A stretch of 64,000 nucleotides of DNA from UBA3210 sp048359995 (lineage in GTDB: Bacteria; Bacillota_I; Bacilli_A; RFN20; CAG-449), in the NCBI GenBank assembly GCA_048359995.1, contig DBGCPK010000014.1:1-64000 (forward strand), given 5' to 3'. This document shows positions 24,591-34,492 of the stretch, in pieces. The stretch's first letter is position 1; every line of letters begins with the position of its first letter. Below the pieces are notes generated by a model. It was not told the origin of the DNA, ran no database searches, and saw only the letters and a list, made by a program, of their open reading frames with translations. The position numbers and the translations under genes were made by a program.

Positions 24591-26528
24591 CTATTCCTCC
24601 TTTAAAACTCTTGCCGTATCGATTCTCTTGATAAAGTAACGGATAAACAGCGAAAAAAGAAAAAACACACATGAATTCAAAATTAAAATCCAAAAATTCT
24701 CATAAGCGAGTTGGTTTAAAGACGTAAAATTCAAAAAATTCAATTTCCGTTCCAACCAAAAATAGGCTGCCGCTTTGACGAAATACGAGAAGATAAAACT
24801 TCCGAAAACGATCTTTCCCGATTGAACGGCGATGATGCGATAAATCTGCTTTTGAAGGACTCCTAAACTTTGAAAGACGGCGATTTCTTTTTCTTCGTCG
24901 AGGATCAAAGAGTTTAACGTCAATGCCAGAAGCGCCAAAGAAACCGAGAAAGTCAGAGTCATGAACATCACAACCGCCGGACCGGCGCTTTTTAAAATCA
25001 AGTTCAACGAATCGTAGTTTTCCAAATTGCGATTTTTCGCGAGATAGTCGTAATCCGTCGAAGAAAACGCGTTGATTTTCCGATGAGCCGATTCTGCCGA
25101 AAAAGAATCCGAGAAGATCAGATAAATCGAACCCGTGTCGTAATAATCTCCATCGTAAGAATAGTAGATAATTCGCTTCCCCAAAGAAATTTCTTCTCCT
25201 TCTTTCGAAGAAAGATTTTCCAACGGAATCGAGCATAGATATTCCTCCATCAGTGAATAGGAATAATATATCGTCGGTTCGTCGAAAAAACTCATCTCCG
25301 CGTTCACGCCGACAACTTCGAATCGAATCGTCAGATTCACCGCGTCGCCGATGATTTTGCCGTTTTCGTCGATATAATCTACGCTTCTTTCTAATGAAAA
25401 ATCGACGAAAGGATCTTTCAATAGAGATCGGGCTTTTTCGTTGACGATGACTTGGGAATACGAATGAAGAAGTCCGCTGGAACAGGGGTAGAGATTCATG
25501 CTCAACGATGTATTTTTATTCATCAAAGAGGTATAAGCATTCAAAAGATTTCCGAAATTGTATCCGATGACCGCCTCCTTCAAAAGATGCGAGATTTCTT
25601 CCGTCTCGCTTTTTTCGGGTCGAGTCTGCTTCACCAAAGTAAAGGAAGTATTTTCGATTTTCATTTCCTGACGAAGGCTGAGTTCGACAAAATTGGAATC
25701 CAGATATGAATTTTTAAATTGATTGAAATAATCGTTCAAGGTGCAATGAACATTCAGCAGCACTCCGAGGAGAGAACAGGAAATCAACAGCGAGAGAAAG
25801 GATAATCGCGTTTTGAATTTTGACTTCTTCATCAAATTCCCGGCTAATCGCATCACTCGAAATGCCGAAATCCGCTTCCTTTTCGTTTTCGCTTTTCTCT
25901 CGACAGTTTCAAATCGTTCTTCTTTTATCGTGTGATCTTTCAAGTAGAAAACCCGATCGGAATACTTTTCCGCGAAATGACGATGATGCGTAACGTGAAT
26001 GATCAAAGCCTTTTCGGATATTTTTTTCAAATATTGCATGATCTTTTCGCCGTTTTCTTCGTCAAGAGAACCGGTGATTTCATCGCAAAAGATGATTTCC
26101 GGTTTTTTCAGCAGGGTTCTTGCGATGGCTACCCGTTGCTTTTCTCCTCCGGAAAGAAGACTCGTACGCACGTCGAGTTTATCTTTCAAATTCAGCAATC
26201 CGACGATTTCTTCCGCGTCTCTCCGCCGAGAGAAAAGACAGATATTATCTTCCGCGTTCAGATAATCGAGCAGATGAAAGCTCTGAAAGACGATTCCGGT
26301 ATGTCGATTGCGGAAATCCGCGAAGTCTCGGATTTTTTCGTTCATGAAAAATATGTCGCCGTCGCATTTTTCCAAACCGAGAAGGCAATGAATCAACGTC
26401 GATTTTCCCGATCCGGAAGCCCCCATAATCGAAATCAGTCCGCGTTCGGGGAAATCGATACTCACCTGTTTCAAAACCGGTTCGCCGTCAAAATCCTTGT
26501 TCAAATTCCTGCAAGAAAAAAAACTCAT
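24591..26528 (-). CDS. ABC transporter, ATPase-permease fusion (FtsX-like), smaller partner
   Basis: About 645 residues with an N-terminal ATPase (Walker A GASGSGKS, signature LSGGEKQRVAIA, Walker B IIFCDE) followed by a membrane segment near residue 245, an extracytoplasmic domain and a C-terminal FtsX-like permease domain. Both signature and catalytic Glu are intact, so ATP hydrolysis is expected. ATG at 26534 is in frame but abuts GAGGAG; ATG at 26528 has the proper six-base spacing. It lies 45 nt after the DUF951 gene and immediately before the larger ABC gene. Confidence 0.85.
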   Translation of the reverse strand: MSFFSCRNLNKDFDGEPVLKQVSIDFPERGLISIMGASGSGKSTLIHCLLGLEKCDGDIFFMNEKIRDFADFRNRHTGIVFQSFHLLDYLNAEDNICLFSRRRDAEEIVGLLNLKDKLDVRTSLLSGGEKQRVAIARTLLKKPEIIFCDEITGSLDEENGEKIMQYLKKISEKALIIHVTHHRHFAEKYSDRVFYLKDHTIKEERFETVERKAKTKRKRISAFRVMRLAGNLMKKSKFKTRLSFLSLLISCSLLGVLLNVHCTLNDYFNQFKNSYLDSNFVELSLRQEMKIENTSFTLVKQTRPEKSETEEISHLLKEAVIGYNFGNLLNAYTSLMNKNTSLSMNLYPCSSGLLHSYSQVIVNEKARSLLKDPFVDFSLERSVDYIDENGKIIGDAVNLTIRFEVVGVNAEMSFFDEPTIYYSYSLMEEYLCSIPLENLSSKEGEEISLGKRIIYYSYDGDYYDTGSIYLIFSDSFSAESAHRKINAFSSTDYDYLAKNRNLENYDSLNLILKSAGPAVVMFMTLTFSVSLALLALTLNSLILDEEKEIAVFQSLGVLQKQIYRIIAVQSGKIVFGSFIFSYFVKAAAYFWLERKLNFLNFTSLNQLAYENFWILILNSCVFFLFSLFIRYFIKRIDTARVLKEE

Positions 26529-26573
26529 ATCCATCTCCTCATCTTATCATTCGGAAGATAGTGAGTTTTTTCC

Positions 26574-26768
26574 TCATCTTTGAATTGTTTTTTTTGCCTT
26601 TTTATTAAAATCGTTTCTCGGCATCATAATGATATTTCCGCATCCCATACATCGAATCTTGATATCCGCGCCGAGACGGATCACCTGAAATTGTTTGGAA
26701 CGAGTTGCGCATGGATGCGGCTTCTTCATTTCGACGATCGAATTCAATTCGTATTCATCGGATTCCAT
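26574..26768 (-). CDS. DUF951 (YyzM-type) small zinc-ribbon-like protein
   Basis: About 64 residues. The family core is clear: VEMKKPHPC, then VIRLGADIKIRCMGCGNIIMMPR, where HxC and CxxC could bind zinc. In Bacilli this small protein is widespread and without an established function. ATG at 26789 is also in frame, but ATG at 26768 fits better; either way the start lies inside the 3' end of folD, so translation is coupled. It is followed by the ABC pair. Confidence 0.88.
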   Translation of the reverse strand: MESDEYELNSIVEMKKPHPCATRSKQFQVIRLGADIKIRCMGCGNIIMMPRNDFNKKAKKTIQR

Positions 26769-27588
26769 CCCTTTGTACCTGCCTTTCATGCAATTTTACG
26801 ACATTCTCGAAAAGCGCAACGTTCGTGATCACGCCTACACCTCCGGGAACTTTGGAAATCATTTTCACCTTTCCGGAAGGAATTACGTCTCCGATAATTC
26901 CTTCGGGGAGATAGTGGATACCCGCGTCGACGATAATCGCGTCCGGCTTGGCTTTCGCACTATCCAGAAAGCGGGGTTTTCCAACCGCGCAGACGATGAT
27001 GTCGTTCTCGGCAACAAATCCGTCCAAATCTGTCGTTTTCGAATGCGCGAAGGTAACCGTACCGTTTCGATTTAAAAGCATTGCTCCGACGGGTTTTCCG
27101 ACCGAAATCGAACGCCCGATGACCAAACATTTCTTTCCCGAAATTTCAATATGATATCGTTCCAGTAGCAATAGAACCGCTTTGGCCGTAGCCGGCGCGA
27201 TGACGTCTTCTCCGGCAAAGATTTTCCCTCCCCAAATAGGATTCATACAGTCCGCGTCTTTATTCGGCGAAAGGCATTCGGACACGCGCTTTTCATTTAC
27301 CGACGGCGGTAAAGGACGAGTGACCAAAACGGCGGAACAGGCGGTATCCGCGTTCAATCCTTCGATCGTGCGAAGATAGGTTTCTTCGTCGTCTTTCATG
27401 CGGATTTCCTTTACATCGATTCCGATTTCCGAGGCCGTTTTTTTCAATGAAGAGGCATAACCGGAAGAAGAGGGATCGAGATCGTTTGTCAAAATCGTCA
27501 AAGACGGCACCCGTTCAAATTCGACGATCTTCTCCCTTAGGGCTTCTTTCATCTCCGCGGCAAGCGGCTTTCCGATTAAAAATTCCAT
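26755..27588 (-). CDS. folD: Methylenetetrahydrofolate dehydrogenase (FolD family, divergent)
   Basis: A 277-residue member of the FolD family, which normally acts as dehydrogenase and cyclohydrolase between 5,10-methylene- and 10-formyl-tetrahydrofolate. The Rossmann part is good: GRSISVGKPV and the end motif PGGVGVIT. The catalytic half is unusual. The usual YxxxK motif reads Y44-A-S-S-L48, so Leu stands where the essential Lys is expected (Lys49 is next), and the QLPLP motif reads TRPLP, losing the Gln. The Asp of KDxD is kept (Asp113). It may therefore be a dehydrogenase with little cyclohydrolase activity. It overlaps fhs by 13 bases, which supports the folate role. Confidence 0.85.
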   Translation of the reverse strand: MEFLIGKPLAAEMKEALREKIVEFERVPSLTILTNDLDPSSSGYASSLKKTASEIGIDVKEIRMKDDEETYLRTIEGLNADTACSAVLVTRPLPPSVNEKRVSECLSPNKDADCMNPIWGGKIFAGEDVIAPATAKAVLLLLERYHIEISGKKCLVIGRSISVGKPVGAMLLNRNGTVTFAHSKTTDLDGFVAENDIIVCAVGKPRFLDSAKAKPDAIIVDAGIHYLPEGIIGDVIPSGKVKMISKVPGGVGVITNVALFENVVKLHERQVQRDGIR

Positions 27589-29195
27589 TCTTCTTCCTCC
27601 ATGCGTACAGCCTGCGGAATTTTCGGAAGTCCCGGCATCGTCAGAATATTGCCCGTCAACACGACCAGAAAATCCGCGCCGCCGGAAAGCGTTACCTCTT
27701 TGACGTGAAGCGTAAAATTTTCAGGCGCGTTCAATAAAGACGGATCGTCGGAAAAGGACTGCGGCGTTTTGGCGATGCAAATATACGTCCTGTCGAAGCC
27801 CATCTTCCGAAATTTTTCGATATCCGCGTCGGCTTTCGGAGAGTACTCCACCCTCGAAGCGCGGTAAATTTCTTTGGCGATTCTTTCGATCTTGACTTTA
27901 ATCGGCTCTTCTTTCCGATACAACGGACGATAGTTTGAATCCTGTTTCAATTTCTCTGCGACAAGCGAAGCCAATTCTACGGCGCCTTCTCCGCCTTTGA
28001 GATAACCGTCGACAAACGCGTAAGAATAAGATTGGTCTTCGCACCATTTTTTCAGAAATGCGATTTCTTCTTCGCGATCGGACGCGAAGTGGTTGATGGC
28101 GATCACGCTTTCAAGCCCGAATTTCCGGATATTTTCCACGTGGCGCTTCAAATTTTTCGTTCCCTCTTCCAAGGCTTTCAAATTCGGCGTATCGATATCT
28201 TCGAGTTTCTGACCGCCATGAACTTTCAAAGCGCGAATCGTCGCGACCATTACGACCAAAGAAGGTCGTATTCCTCCCTCCTGACATTTGATGTCCAGAA
28301 ATTTTTCCGCGCCCAAATCGCTGCCGAATCCCGCTTCGGTAACTACGATCGGGGCAAGTTTCAACGCCATTTTCGTCGCAATCAAAGAATTGCAGCCGTG
28401 CGCGATATTGGCGAACGGTCCGCCGTGAATCAAGCACGGATGATTTTCACCCGTCTGCACCAAATTCGGTTTGATCGCCTCTTTCATCAATTTGCAGATC
28501 GCGTTGGAGATGTTCAAATCGCCCACCGTGACCGGAAGATCCTCGTAAGTATATGCGACGATGATTTTTTTCACGCGCTGACGGAAATCTTTCAACGAAG
28601 TACTCAGACACATAATCGCCATCAATTCGCTGGCTACCGTGATGATGAAACCGTCCTCTCTCGGCTCTCCTTTTTTCTCGCTTAAATTGATGCGGATTTT
28701 CCTTAAAGCGCGATCGTTCATATCGAGAGCTCTTTTCCACGTTACTTTTTCCGGATCGATGCGATGCGGATTCCCCTGAAAAATCGAGTTGTCGATGACC
28801 GCGGAAATCAGATTGATCGAACTCGTCAGCGCGTGCATATCTCCCGTAAAGTGCAAGTTGATTTCTTCGCTCGGTTCGACGGTAACTTTTCCTCCGCCCG
28901 TGGCACCGCCTTTGAGTCCGAAAACCGGGCCGAGAGAAGGCTCCCTCAGGCAAAGCAAACTCTGAATGCCGAGGCGGTTCAAACCATCGTCCAAAGCGAT
29001 GGACATCGTCGTCTTTCCCTCGCCGAATTTAGTCGGCGTGATCGCGCTGACGAGAACGAGTTTCCCGTCCGGACGATCTTTCAGCGTCTCGTTCAGCGAC
29101 AGATCGATTTTCGCCTTGTATTTTCCATAAGGTTCGATATATTTTTCGTCGATGCCAAGAGATCGACCGATTTCTTCAATCTTCTTCATTTCCAT
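27576..29195 (-). CDS. fhs: Formate-tetrahydrofolate ligase
   Basis: A 539-residue ATP-dependent enzyme that makes 10-formyl-tetrahydrofolate from formate. Visible motifs: the P-loop TPTKFGEGKTT, REPSLGPVFGLKGGATGGG, HFTGDMHALT, NLVQTGENHPCLIHGGPFANIAHG and the C-terminal ILTMPGLPKIPQA. Length is near the family norm. GGAGAGG precedes the ATG. It lies 42 nt after miaA and overlaps folD, forming a one-carbon module. Confidence 0.97.
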   Translation of the reverse strand: MEMKKIEEIGRSLGIDEKYIEPYGKYKAKIDLSLNETLKDRPDGKLVLVSAITPTKFGEGKTTMSIALDDGLNRLGIQSLLCLREPSLGPVFGLKGGATGGGKVTVEPSEEINLHFTGDMHALTSSINLISAVIDNSIFQGNPHRIDPEKVTWKRALDMNDRALRKIRINLSEKKGEPREDGFIITVASELMAIMCLSTSLKDFRQRVKKIIVAYTYEDLPVTVGDLNISNAICKLMKEAIKPNLVQTGENHPCLIHGGPFANIAHGCNSLIATKMALKLAPIVVTEAGFGSDLGAEKFLDIKCQEGGIRPSLVVMVATIRALKVHGGQKLEDIDTPNLKALEEGTKNLKRHVENIRKFGLESVIAINHFASDREEEIAFLKKWCEDQSYSYAFVDGYLKGGEGAVELASLVAEKLKQDSNYRPLYRKEEPIKVKIERIAKEIYRASRVEYSPKADADIEKFRKMGFDRTYICIAKTPQSFSDDPSLLNAPENFTLHVKEVTLSGGADFLVVLTGNILTMPGLPKIPQAVRMEEEEWNF

Positions 29196-29237
29196 AGGTT
29201 ACCCTCTCCTTATTGTATACGTTGTTTTTCGAAATCA

Positions 29238-30119
29238 TTACCGTTTGATCGCTTCCAAAGCAAATTTCAGCGCTTCTTCCTCAGACTCGAACCAGTTGAC
29301 CTCCATTTGACGCGAGAAATACGTCCACTGCCTTTTCGCATAACGACGCGAATTTCGCTTGACCGTCTCTTTGATCTTCTCTTCGTTCTCGCCGTTTTTC
29401 AAACCTTCGATCACTTCTTTGTACCCGATTGCTTGAAAAGCGCGGAGAGAAGTCGGATATCTTTTCATCAATTCTTCGACTTCGCCGATCAATCCCGATG
29501 CGAACATGACATCGACGCGTTCGTCGATGATCGAATACAATTTTTCTCGGGGACAAGTCAGTCCGACAAACGCAACCGGATACAGCAACCGATGCTCCTG
29601 TTCGGCGACGATTTCCGATTTTTTCTTTCCTCTAATCAAACAGATTTCTATGGCCCTCAGCACCCGTCTTCGATTATTCGGGTGGATTTTACGGCTCTCC
29701 TCGAAATCCAGTTTTTCCAGCATTCCGTGAAGTTCCCCGTTGCTCATTTTCTCATATCCGCTTAAATCGATTTTCTTCTCCTCTTTTAGGTCGAAATCGT
29801 ACAGAGCCGCTTTCAAATACAATCCCGTTCCGCCGACGAGAATTGTGGGCACGGAACGCGCTTTCAGTTCTTCGAGTTTGTTCCTCAAATCCCGCTGATA
29901 GTCGAATACCGAAAATCCGACGTCCGGATCGACATAATCGTAAAGATGATGCGGAATCCGCTTTCGTTCTTCCTCGCTCGGTTTAGCCGTGCCGATATCC
30001 ATCGACCTGTAAATTTGGAAAGCGTCTCCGTTGACGATTTCACCGTGAACGCGCTGCGCCAGTTTCAATGCCAATGCCGATTTCCCGACACCGGTCGGTC
30101 CAACGATAGCGATGATCAT
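29238..30119 (-). CDS. miaA: tRNA dimethylallyltransferase
   Basis: This enzyme adds a dimethylallyl group to A37 of tRNAs reading U-initial codons. About 293 residues: P-loop GPTGVGKSALA, the DAFQIYRSMDIGTAK segment that replaces the usual SMQVY, LVGGTGLYLKA, and the tRNA-binding C-terminus with RRYAKRQWTYF. The open frame continues upstream inside mutL, but ATG at 30119 overlaps the mutL stop by four bases and yields the conserved N-terminus. The mutS-mutL-miaA order is found in many Bacilli. Confidence 0.96.
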   Translation of the reverse strand: MIIAIVGPTGVGKSALALKLAQRVHGEIVNGDAFQIYRSMDIGTAKPSEEERKRIPHHLYDYVDPDVGFSVFDYQRDLRNKLEELKARSVPTILVGGTGLYLKAALYDFDLKEEKKIDLSGYEKMSNGELHGMLEKLDFEESRKIHPNNRRRVLRAIEICLIRGKKKSEIVAEQEHRLLYPVAFVGLTCPREKLYSIIDERVDVMFASGLIGEVEELMKRYPTSLRAFQAIGYKEVIEGLKNGENEEKIKETVKRNSRRYAKRQWTYFSRQMEVNWFESEEEALKFALEAIKR

Positions 30120-31924
30120 ATGCCGGACCGTTTGAACATCTTTTCGATGTCGTATTTGGAAAAATGCACGATCGTCGGTCTCCCGTGCGGACAGCAGGTC
30201 GGGTTGGCGCAAGCAAACAGGGAATCGATTACGTCTTGCATTTCCCGAACCGACAATCGATGATTCGCTTTGATCGAAGCTTTGCAGGCAAACGTCGAAA
30301 TCACCTTTTTTCTCAGTTCGGAAAGATCGATTTTCTCCTTGGAAATCACCTGCTCGATCAATTCTTCGATGTATACTTCCTCGTTGTTTTCTTTCACGAA
30401 AAGGGGAACCGAAGTGACCCGGATCGTATTGATACCGAAGATTTCCGCGGAAATTCCCACCTGTTTCAGCAATTCCAGTCGATCTTTCAGGCGGATCATA
30501 TCTCCCGGACTGATTGAAATAATCAAAGGCACCAATAAATCGGTAACCGAAATCCTGCTGTTGAGTTGACGATCGAGTTTCTCGTAATTGACTCTTTCCT
30601 GCGCCGCGTGCTGATCGATCAAATAGAATCCGTCTTCTCCCTGACAGACGATATAGGTCTCGTGAATTTGGCAAAGCGGAATCAGGAAAGGTTTTCCGTA
30701 AGAAGGCGCCTTCGGCTCGGTCTTTTCAACCGGTTGAATCTCCTCTTCGAAAACCGAGTCGTCGATTTTCGGCAAAACCCACTCGCTCCGATCGATGCGA
30801 GGGCGAAGAATTTCTTCTCCTTTCGCCGGTACTTCTTCGTCGAGAAGAAGCGATAGGCTTTCTTTTTCACGCGGACTGATGTCCGAATCGCCGAGACATC
30901 CTTTTTTTGTATCCGGATAAAGGCCGGACTGAGTCAGCGGTTTGGTTTCCAACAGGGTATCTTTGATCAACGCGTGAATCACTTCCGTGACTTTATCTTC
31001 GTTGGACAAGCGCACTTCCCTTTTCGCTGGATGAACGTTGACATCGACCAAAGTGTGTTCGACATCGATTTTCAGAATCACGAAAGGAAAACGAGAATTG
31101 AAGATGAAATCGCCGTAGGCTTCGACGATACTCTTTTGAATTTTCGGCAAATAAACCGCGCGATTGTTTAAAATCGTAATCATATAATATCGCGTGGATT
31201 TGCTCAATTCCGGTTTCCCGATGTAACCGCTGATGCGAAATTCGTAATTTTCATAGCTTATCGGAATCATCTTTCTGGCGACGTCGTTGGAATAAATGCG
31301 GGAGATCACTTCGAGAAGATCGTTTCTTCCCGTCGTCTTGAAAATCAAACGGTCGTCGATGTAAAAATCGAATCCGACGTCCGGACGTGACAATGCCAGT
31401 CGCTGCATCACTTCCAACGTATTGGCGTTTTCCGTCGCGTCGGTTTTTAAAAATTTCAAACGAACCGGCGTATTGTAAAACAATTCCTCGATTTCAAAGC
31501 GCGTGCCTTTTCTCGAAGAAGCTTTTTCGACTTTCGTTTCATCCCCGTCGAGTAGCACTTTTGTACCGACACTTTCTCCGTCGGAAGTAACCATACTTAC
31601 TTTGCTGACCGCGCTGATGGAAGGAAGGGCTTCCCCCCGAAAACCCATCGTCTTGATGCGAAAAAGATCTCTCTCCGAAAGCAACTTGCTGGAAGCGTGC
31701 CTTTTAAACGCGAGAACCGCGTCTTCTTCGCTCATTCCCGAACCGTCGTCGTTGACGACGATCTTTTTTCTTCCGGCCTCGTAGACGTAAACTTCAATGT
31801 GCTTGCTATCGGCATCCAGCGCGTTTTCCACCAATTCCTTGACGACCGAAGAAGGTCGTTCGATCACTTCTCCGGCGGCAATCATATTCGCGAGATGCTG
31901 ATCCATCACTCGAATCTTGTTCAT
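30116..31924 (-). CDS. mutL: DNA mismatch repair endonuclease MutL
   Basis: 602 residues. The GHKL ATPase N-terminus has VIERPSSVVKELVENALDA, DDGSGM and GFRGEALPSI. The C-terminal domain carries the endonuclease motif DQHAAQERVNYE (DQHA-x2-E-x4-E) and CPHGRP, so this MutL should nick DNA itself, as in organisms without MutH. It overlaps mutS and miaA by four bases each. The linker of about 100 residues is acidic and poorly conserved, as usual. Confidence 0.97.
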   Translation of the reverse strand: MNKIRVMDQHLANMIAAGEVIERPSSVVKELVENALDADSKHIEVYVYEAGRKKIVVNDDGSGMSEEDAVLAFKRHASSKLLSERDLFRIKTMGFRGEALPSISAVSKVSMVTSDGESVGTKVLLDGDETKVEKASSRKGTRFEIEELFYNTPVRLKFLKTDATENANTLEVMQRLALSRPDVGFDFYIDDRLIFKTTGRNDLLEVISRIYSNDVARKMIPISYENYEFRISGYIGKPELSKSTRYYMITILNNRAVYLPKIQKSIVEAYGDFIFNSRFPFVILKIDVEHTLVDVNVHPAKREVRLSNEDKVTEVIHALIKDTLLETKPLTQSGLYPDTKKGCLGDSDISPREKESLSLLLDEEVPAKGEEILRPRIDRSEWVLPKIDDSVFEEEIQPVEKTEPKAPSYGKPFLIPLCQIHETYIVCQGEDGFYLIDQHAAQERVNYEKLDRQLNSRISVTDLLVPLIISISPGDMIRLKDRLELLKQVGISAEIFGINTIRVTSVPLFVKENNEEVYIEELIEQVISKEKIDLSELRKKVISTFACKASIKANHRLSVREMQDVIDSLFACANPTCCPHGRPTIVHFSKYDIEKMFKRSGI

Positions 31925-34446
31925 TTTCGATCACCCGCCTTTCTTTTGATCTCATAGAGAAAATTCAAAGCCTCCAAAGGTGAAAGCGTTAAAGGATCGA
32001 CTTTTCTGACCTCTTCCACCCAATCGGGCAGGCGAACTTCGCTCTTTTTCAAAATGTCCGTATTGGTATTTACTTTGTTGTTTTCCAGCGAAGTCAAAAT
32101 CTGTCCCGCGCGTTCGATCAGCGTTTCCGGCAAAGAAGCCAGTCGGGCCACGTTGACGCCGTAGGACTTTCCCATCGCTCCGTCGGCGATGCGATAAAGA
32201 AATGTAATATCTCGGTCGTTTTCGCTGACGGAAACGTGAATGTTCTTTAATACAGGCATCTTTTCTTCGATGCGCGTAATCTCGTGATAATGCGTCGAAA
32301 ACAAGGTTTTGCAATGGATTTCGGAAGCGATGTATTCCAGTATCGCCTGAGCCAAAGCCATACCGTCAAACGTCGCCGTTCCCCGTCCGATTTCGTCGAA
32401 AATCAAAAGAGAATTTTCATCGGCATGACGCAATGCGTAATTGGTTTCGCTCATTTCCACCATAAAGGTGGACTGTCCGGAAACCAGATCGTCGCTCGCG
32501 CCGATTCGGGTGTAAATCGCATCGAAAATCATCAGATCCGCCGAATCGCAAGGGACGAAACAGCCGATTTGAGCCAAAATCACGATTAAAGCAAACTGGC
32601 GCATATAGGTCGATTTCCCTCCCATATTCGGACCGGTGATGACCAGAATATCGGTAGAAGAATCCATGCGAATATCGTTCGAGACGTAATTCGAACGATT
32701 CATCACCTTTTCGATCACCGGATGACGACCGTTGACGATTTCGATTCTCCTCTGATCGTTGAACGTCGGACGAACGTAATGCCCGTCGATGCTGACTTCG
32801 CTGAAAGCGATCAGACAATCGATATAGGAGACCAGATTCGCCAAATCCTGAATCGCTTCGGTATATTGCGCGACCTGCTTTCTCAGTTGGTTGAACAATT
32901 CGTATTCCAGCGCGCAACGCTTTTCATCGGCGTTCAAGATCATCGATTCCTGATCTTTCAGTTCTTTCGTGATGTATCTTTCCGAATTGACGGTGGTCTG
33001 TTTTCTTTCGTAACCCCATTCATCCCGCACCTGATCGACTTGACCTTTGGAGACTTCGATATAATATCCGAACACGCGGTTGTATCCGACTCTCAATGTC
33101 TTGATTCCGGTGCGTTCCTTTTCTTTCGCTTCGAGACTCGCCACCCAAGTCTTTCCGCCCTGACTCATTTCGATCAGCCCATCCAGCGTTTCATCGTATC
33201 CCGTTTTGAAAATTCCGCCTTCTTTGACCGCCAAAGGCGCGTCCTCGCTGATCGCTTTTTCCAACAGCGCGCATAAAGGAACGAAATCGTTGTTCATCCC
33301 TTTCATTTCTCCGATTCCTTCGTATCCCAATTCTTTGATATGTCGGAGCAAGTCAGGCACGACCTGCAAAGATTTTTTTAATTGGAGCAAATCCCTTCCG
33401 TTTGCCGAACCGAAATTGATCTTGGCGATCAATCTTTCCAAATCGTAAATGTCCTTCAAGTCCTTGATTAAATCGCCGCGAACCAAAAAATGCTCTATCA
33501 GCGCCTGAACGATATCCTCCCTCTTTTGAATTTCTTTCAAATCGCACAGCGGTTTGGTAATCCACTTCTTCAAAAGGCGGCTTCCCATATTGGTTTCGGT
33601 TTGATCCAAAAGCCAGAAAAGCGTACCGTAACTATCTTCGCTTCGAATCGTCCGAATCAGTTCCAAATTGTTTCTGGAAAAACTGTCAATCTGCATGTTG
33701 GAGGTGCTTCGAATCACTTTGGCCTGTTTCATATAGTTGAGGCTGTTTTTCTGAGTTTCAATCAGATAGTTCAACAAGCGCACCACATTTTTTCTTTGGA
33801 AAAGATCGTAAACGTGCGTCAAAATATACTCGTGTTCGATACCCACATCATCGTCGTTCTCGTAAGAAATCAAAACGTTCCTTTTCTCTTTCAATTTCAT
33901 CACTTCCGAAGCCGGAAAGGAGGTGGAAACGATGATCTCCTTGATCGACAGGTTATCGATTTCGCTGACGATGGCATCCGATTGCTTTTCCAGATTTTCG
34001 ACGTAAATCTCGCCGGTGGAAACGTCCGCGTAAGAGAAGATATAGCAATGCTCTGCGATATCGAGACACCCCAAATAATTATTGTCTTTGACTTTAACGT
34101 CGATATTCGCCCCGGGCGTGATGATTTGAACGACATCGCGTTCGACAAGTCCTTTCGCGGAGGCCGGATCTTCCAATTGCTCGACGATGCCGACTTTGAA
34201 ACCTTTTGCGATCAATTTGTCGATATAGGAAGAAATCGCGTGATAAGGCACGCCGCACATCGGAACTCTTTCTTCTACGCCGGCGCTTTTCCCCGTCAAA
34301 GTCAATTGCAAAACCCGCGAAGCCACTTTCGCGTCGTCGAAAAACAATTCGTAAAAATCACCGAGTCTGAAAAGTATCAACGTATCCGGATGTTTTTCCT
34401 TGATTTTGATGTATTGCATCATCATCGGCGTATATTTCTTCTCCAT
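31921..34446 (-). CDS. mutS: DNA mismatch recognition protein MutS
   Basis: 841 residues. The N-terminal mismatch-binding motif FYELF, preceded by RLGD, is present, as are the Walker A GPNMGGKSTYMRQ, the Walker B LLIFDEIGRGT and the STHYHEIT motif. Length is normal. It heads the mutS-mutL-miaA-fhs-folD run. The -10 upstream is enclosed by an inverted repeat (34462-34492). Between mutS and cotE there are 633 bp, longer than in Bacillus. Confidence 0.98.
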   Translation of the reverse strand: MEKKYTPMMMQYIKIKEKHPDTLILFRLGDFYELFFDDAKVASRVLQLTLTGKSAGVEERVPMCGVPYHAISSYIDKLIAKGFKVGIVEQLEDPASAKGLVERDVVQIITPGANIDVKVKDNNYLGCLDIAEHCYIFSYADVSTGEIYVENLEKQSDAIVSEIDNLSIKEIIVSTSFPASEVMKLKEKRNVLISYENDDDVGIEHEYILTHVYDLFQRKNVVRLLNYLIETQKNSLNYMKQAKVIRSTSNMQIDSFSRNNLELIRTIRSEDSYGTLFWLLDQTETNMGSRLLKKWITKPLCDLKEIQKREDIVQALIEHFLVRGDLIKDLKDIYDLERLIAKINFGSANGRDLLQLKKSLQVVPDLLRHIKELGYEGIGEMKGMNNDFVPLCALLEKAISEDAPLAVKEGGIFKTGYDETLDGLIEMSQGGKTWVASLEAKEKERTGIKTLRVGYNRVFGYYIEVSKGQVDQVRDEWGYERKQTTVNSERYITKELKDQESMILNADEKRCALEYELFNQLRKQVAQYTEAIQDLANLVSYIDCLIAFSEVSIDGHYVRPTFNDQRRIEIVNGRHPVIEKVMNRSNYVSNDIRMDSSTDILVITGPNMGGKSTYMRQFALIVILAQIGCFVPCDSADLMIFDAIYTRIGASDDLVSGQSTFMVEMSETNYALRHADENSLLIFDEIGRGTATFDGMALAQAILEYIASEIHCKTLFSTHYHEITRIEEKMPVLKNIHVSVSENDRDITFLYRIADGAMGKSYGVNVARLASLPETLIERAGQILTSLENNKVNTNTDILKKSEVRLPDWVEEVRKVDPLTLSPLEALNFLYEIKRKAGDRK

Positions 34447-34461
34447 ATCAAAAACTACCTC

Positions 34462-34492
34462 GATCGAAAATCATTATACTATATTTTCGATC
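34462..34492 (-). promoter_or_regulatory. mutS -10 element inside a 10-bp inverted repeat
   Basis: GATCGAAAAT (34462-34471) and ATTTTCGATC (34483-34492) are perfect inverted repeats; the 11-bp centre contains a minus-strand TATAAT (34473-34478), 27 nt before mutS. No good -35 is seen. The arrangement suggests an operator covering the promoter. Confidence 0.5.
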
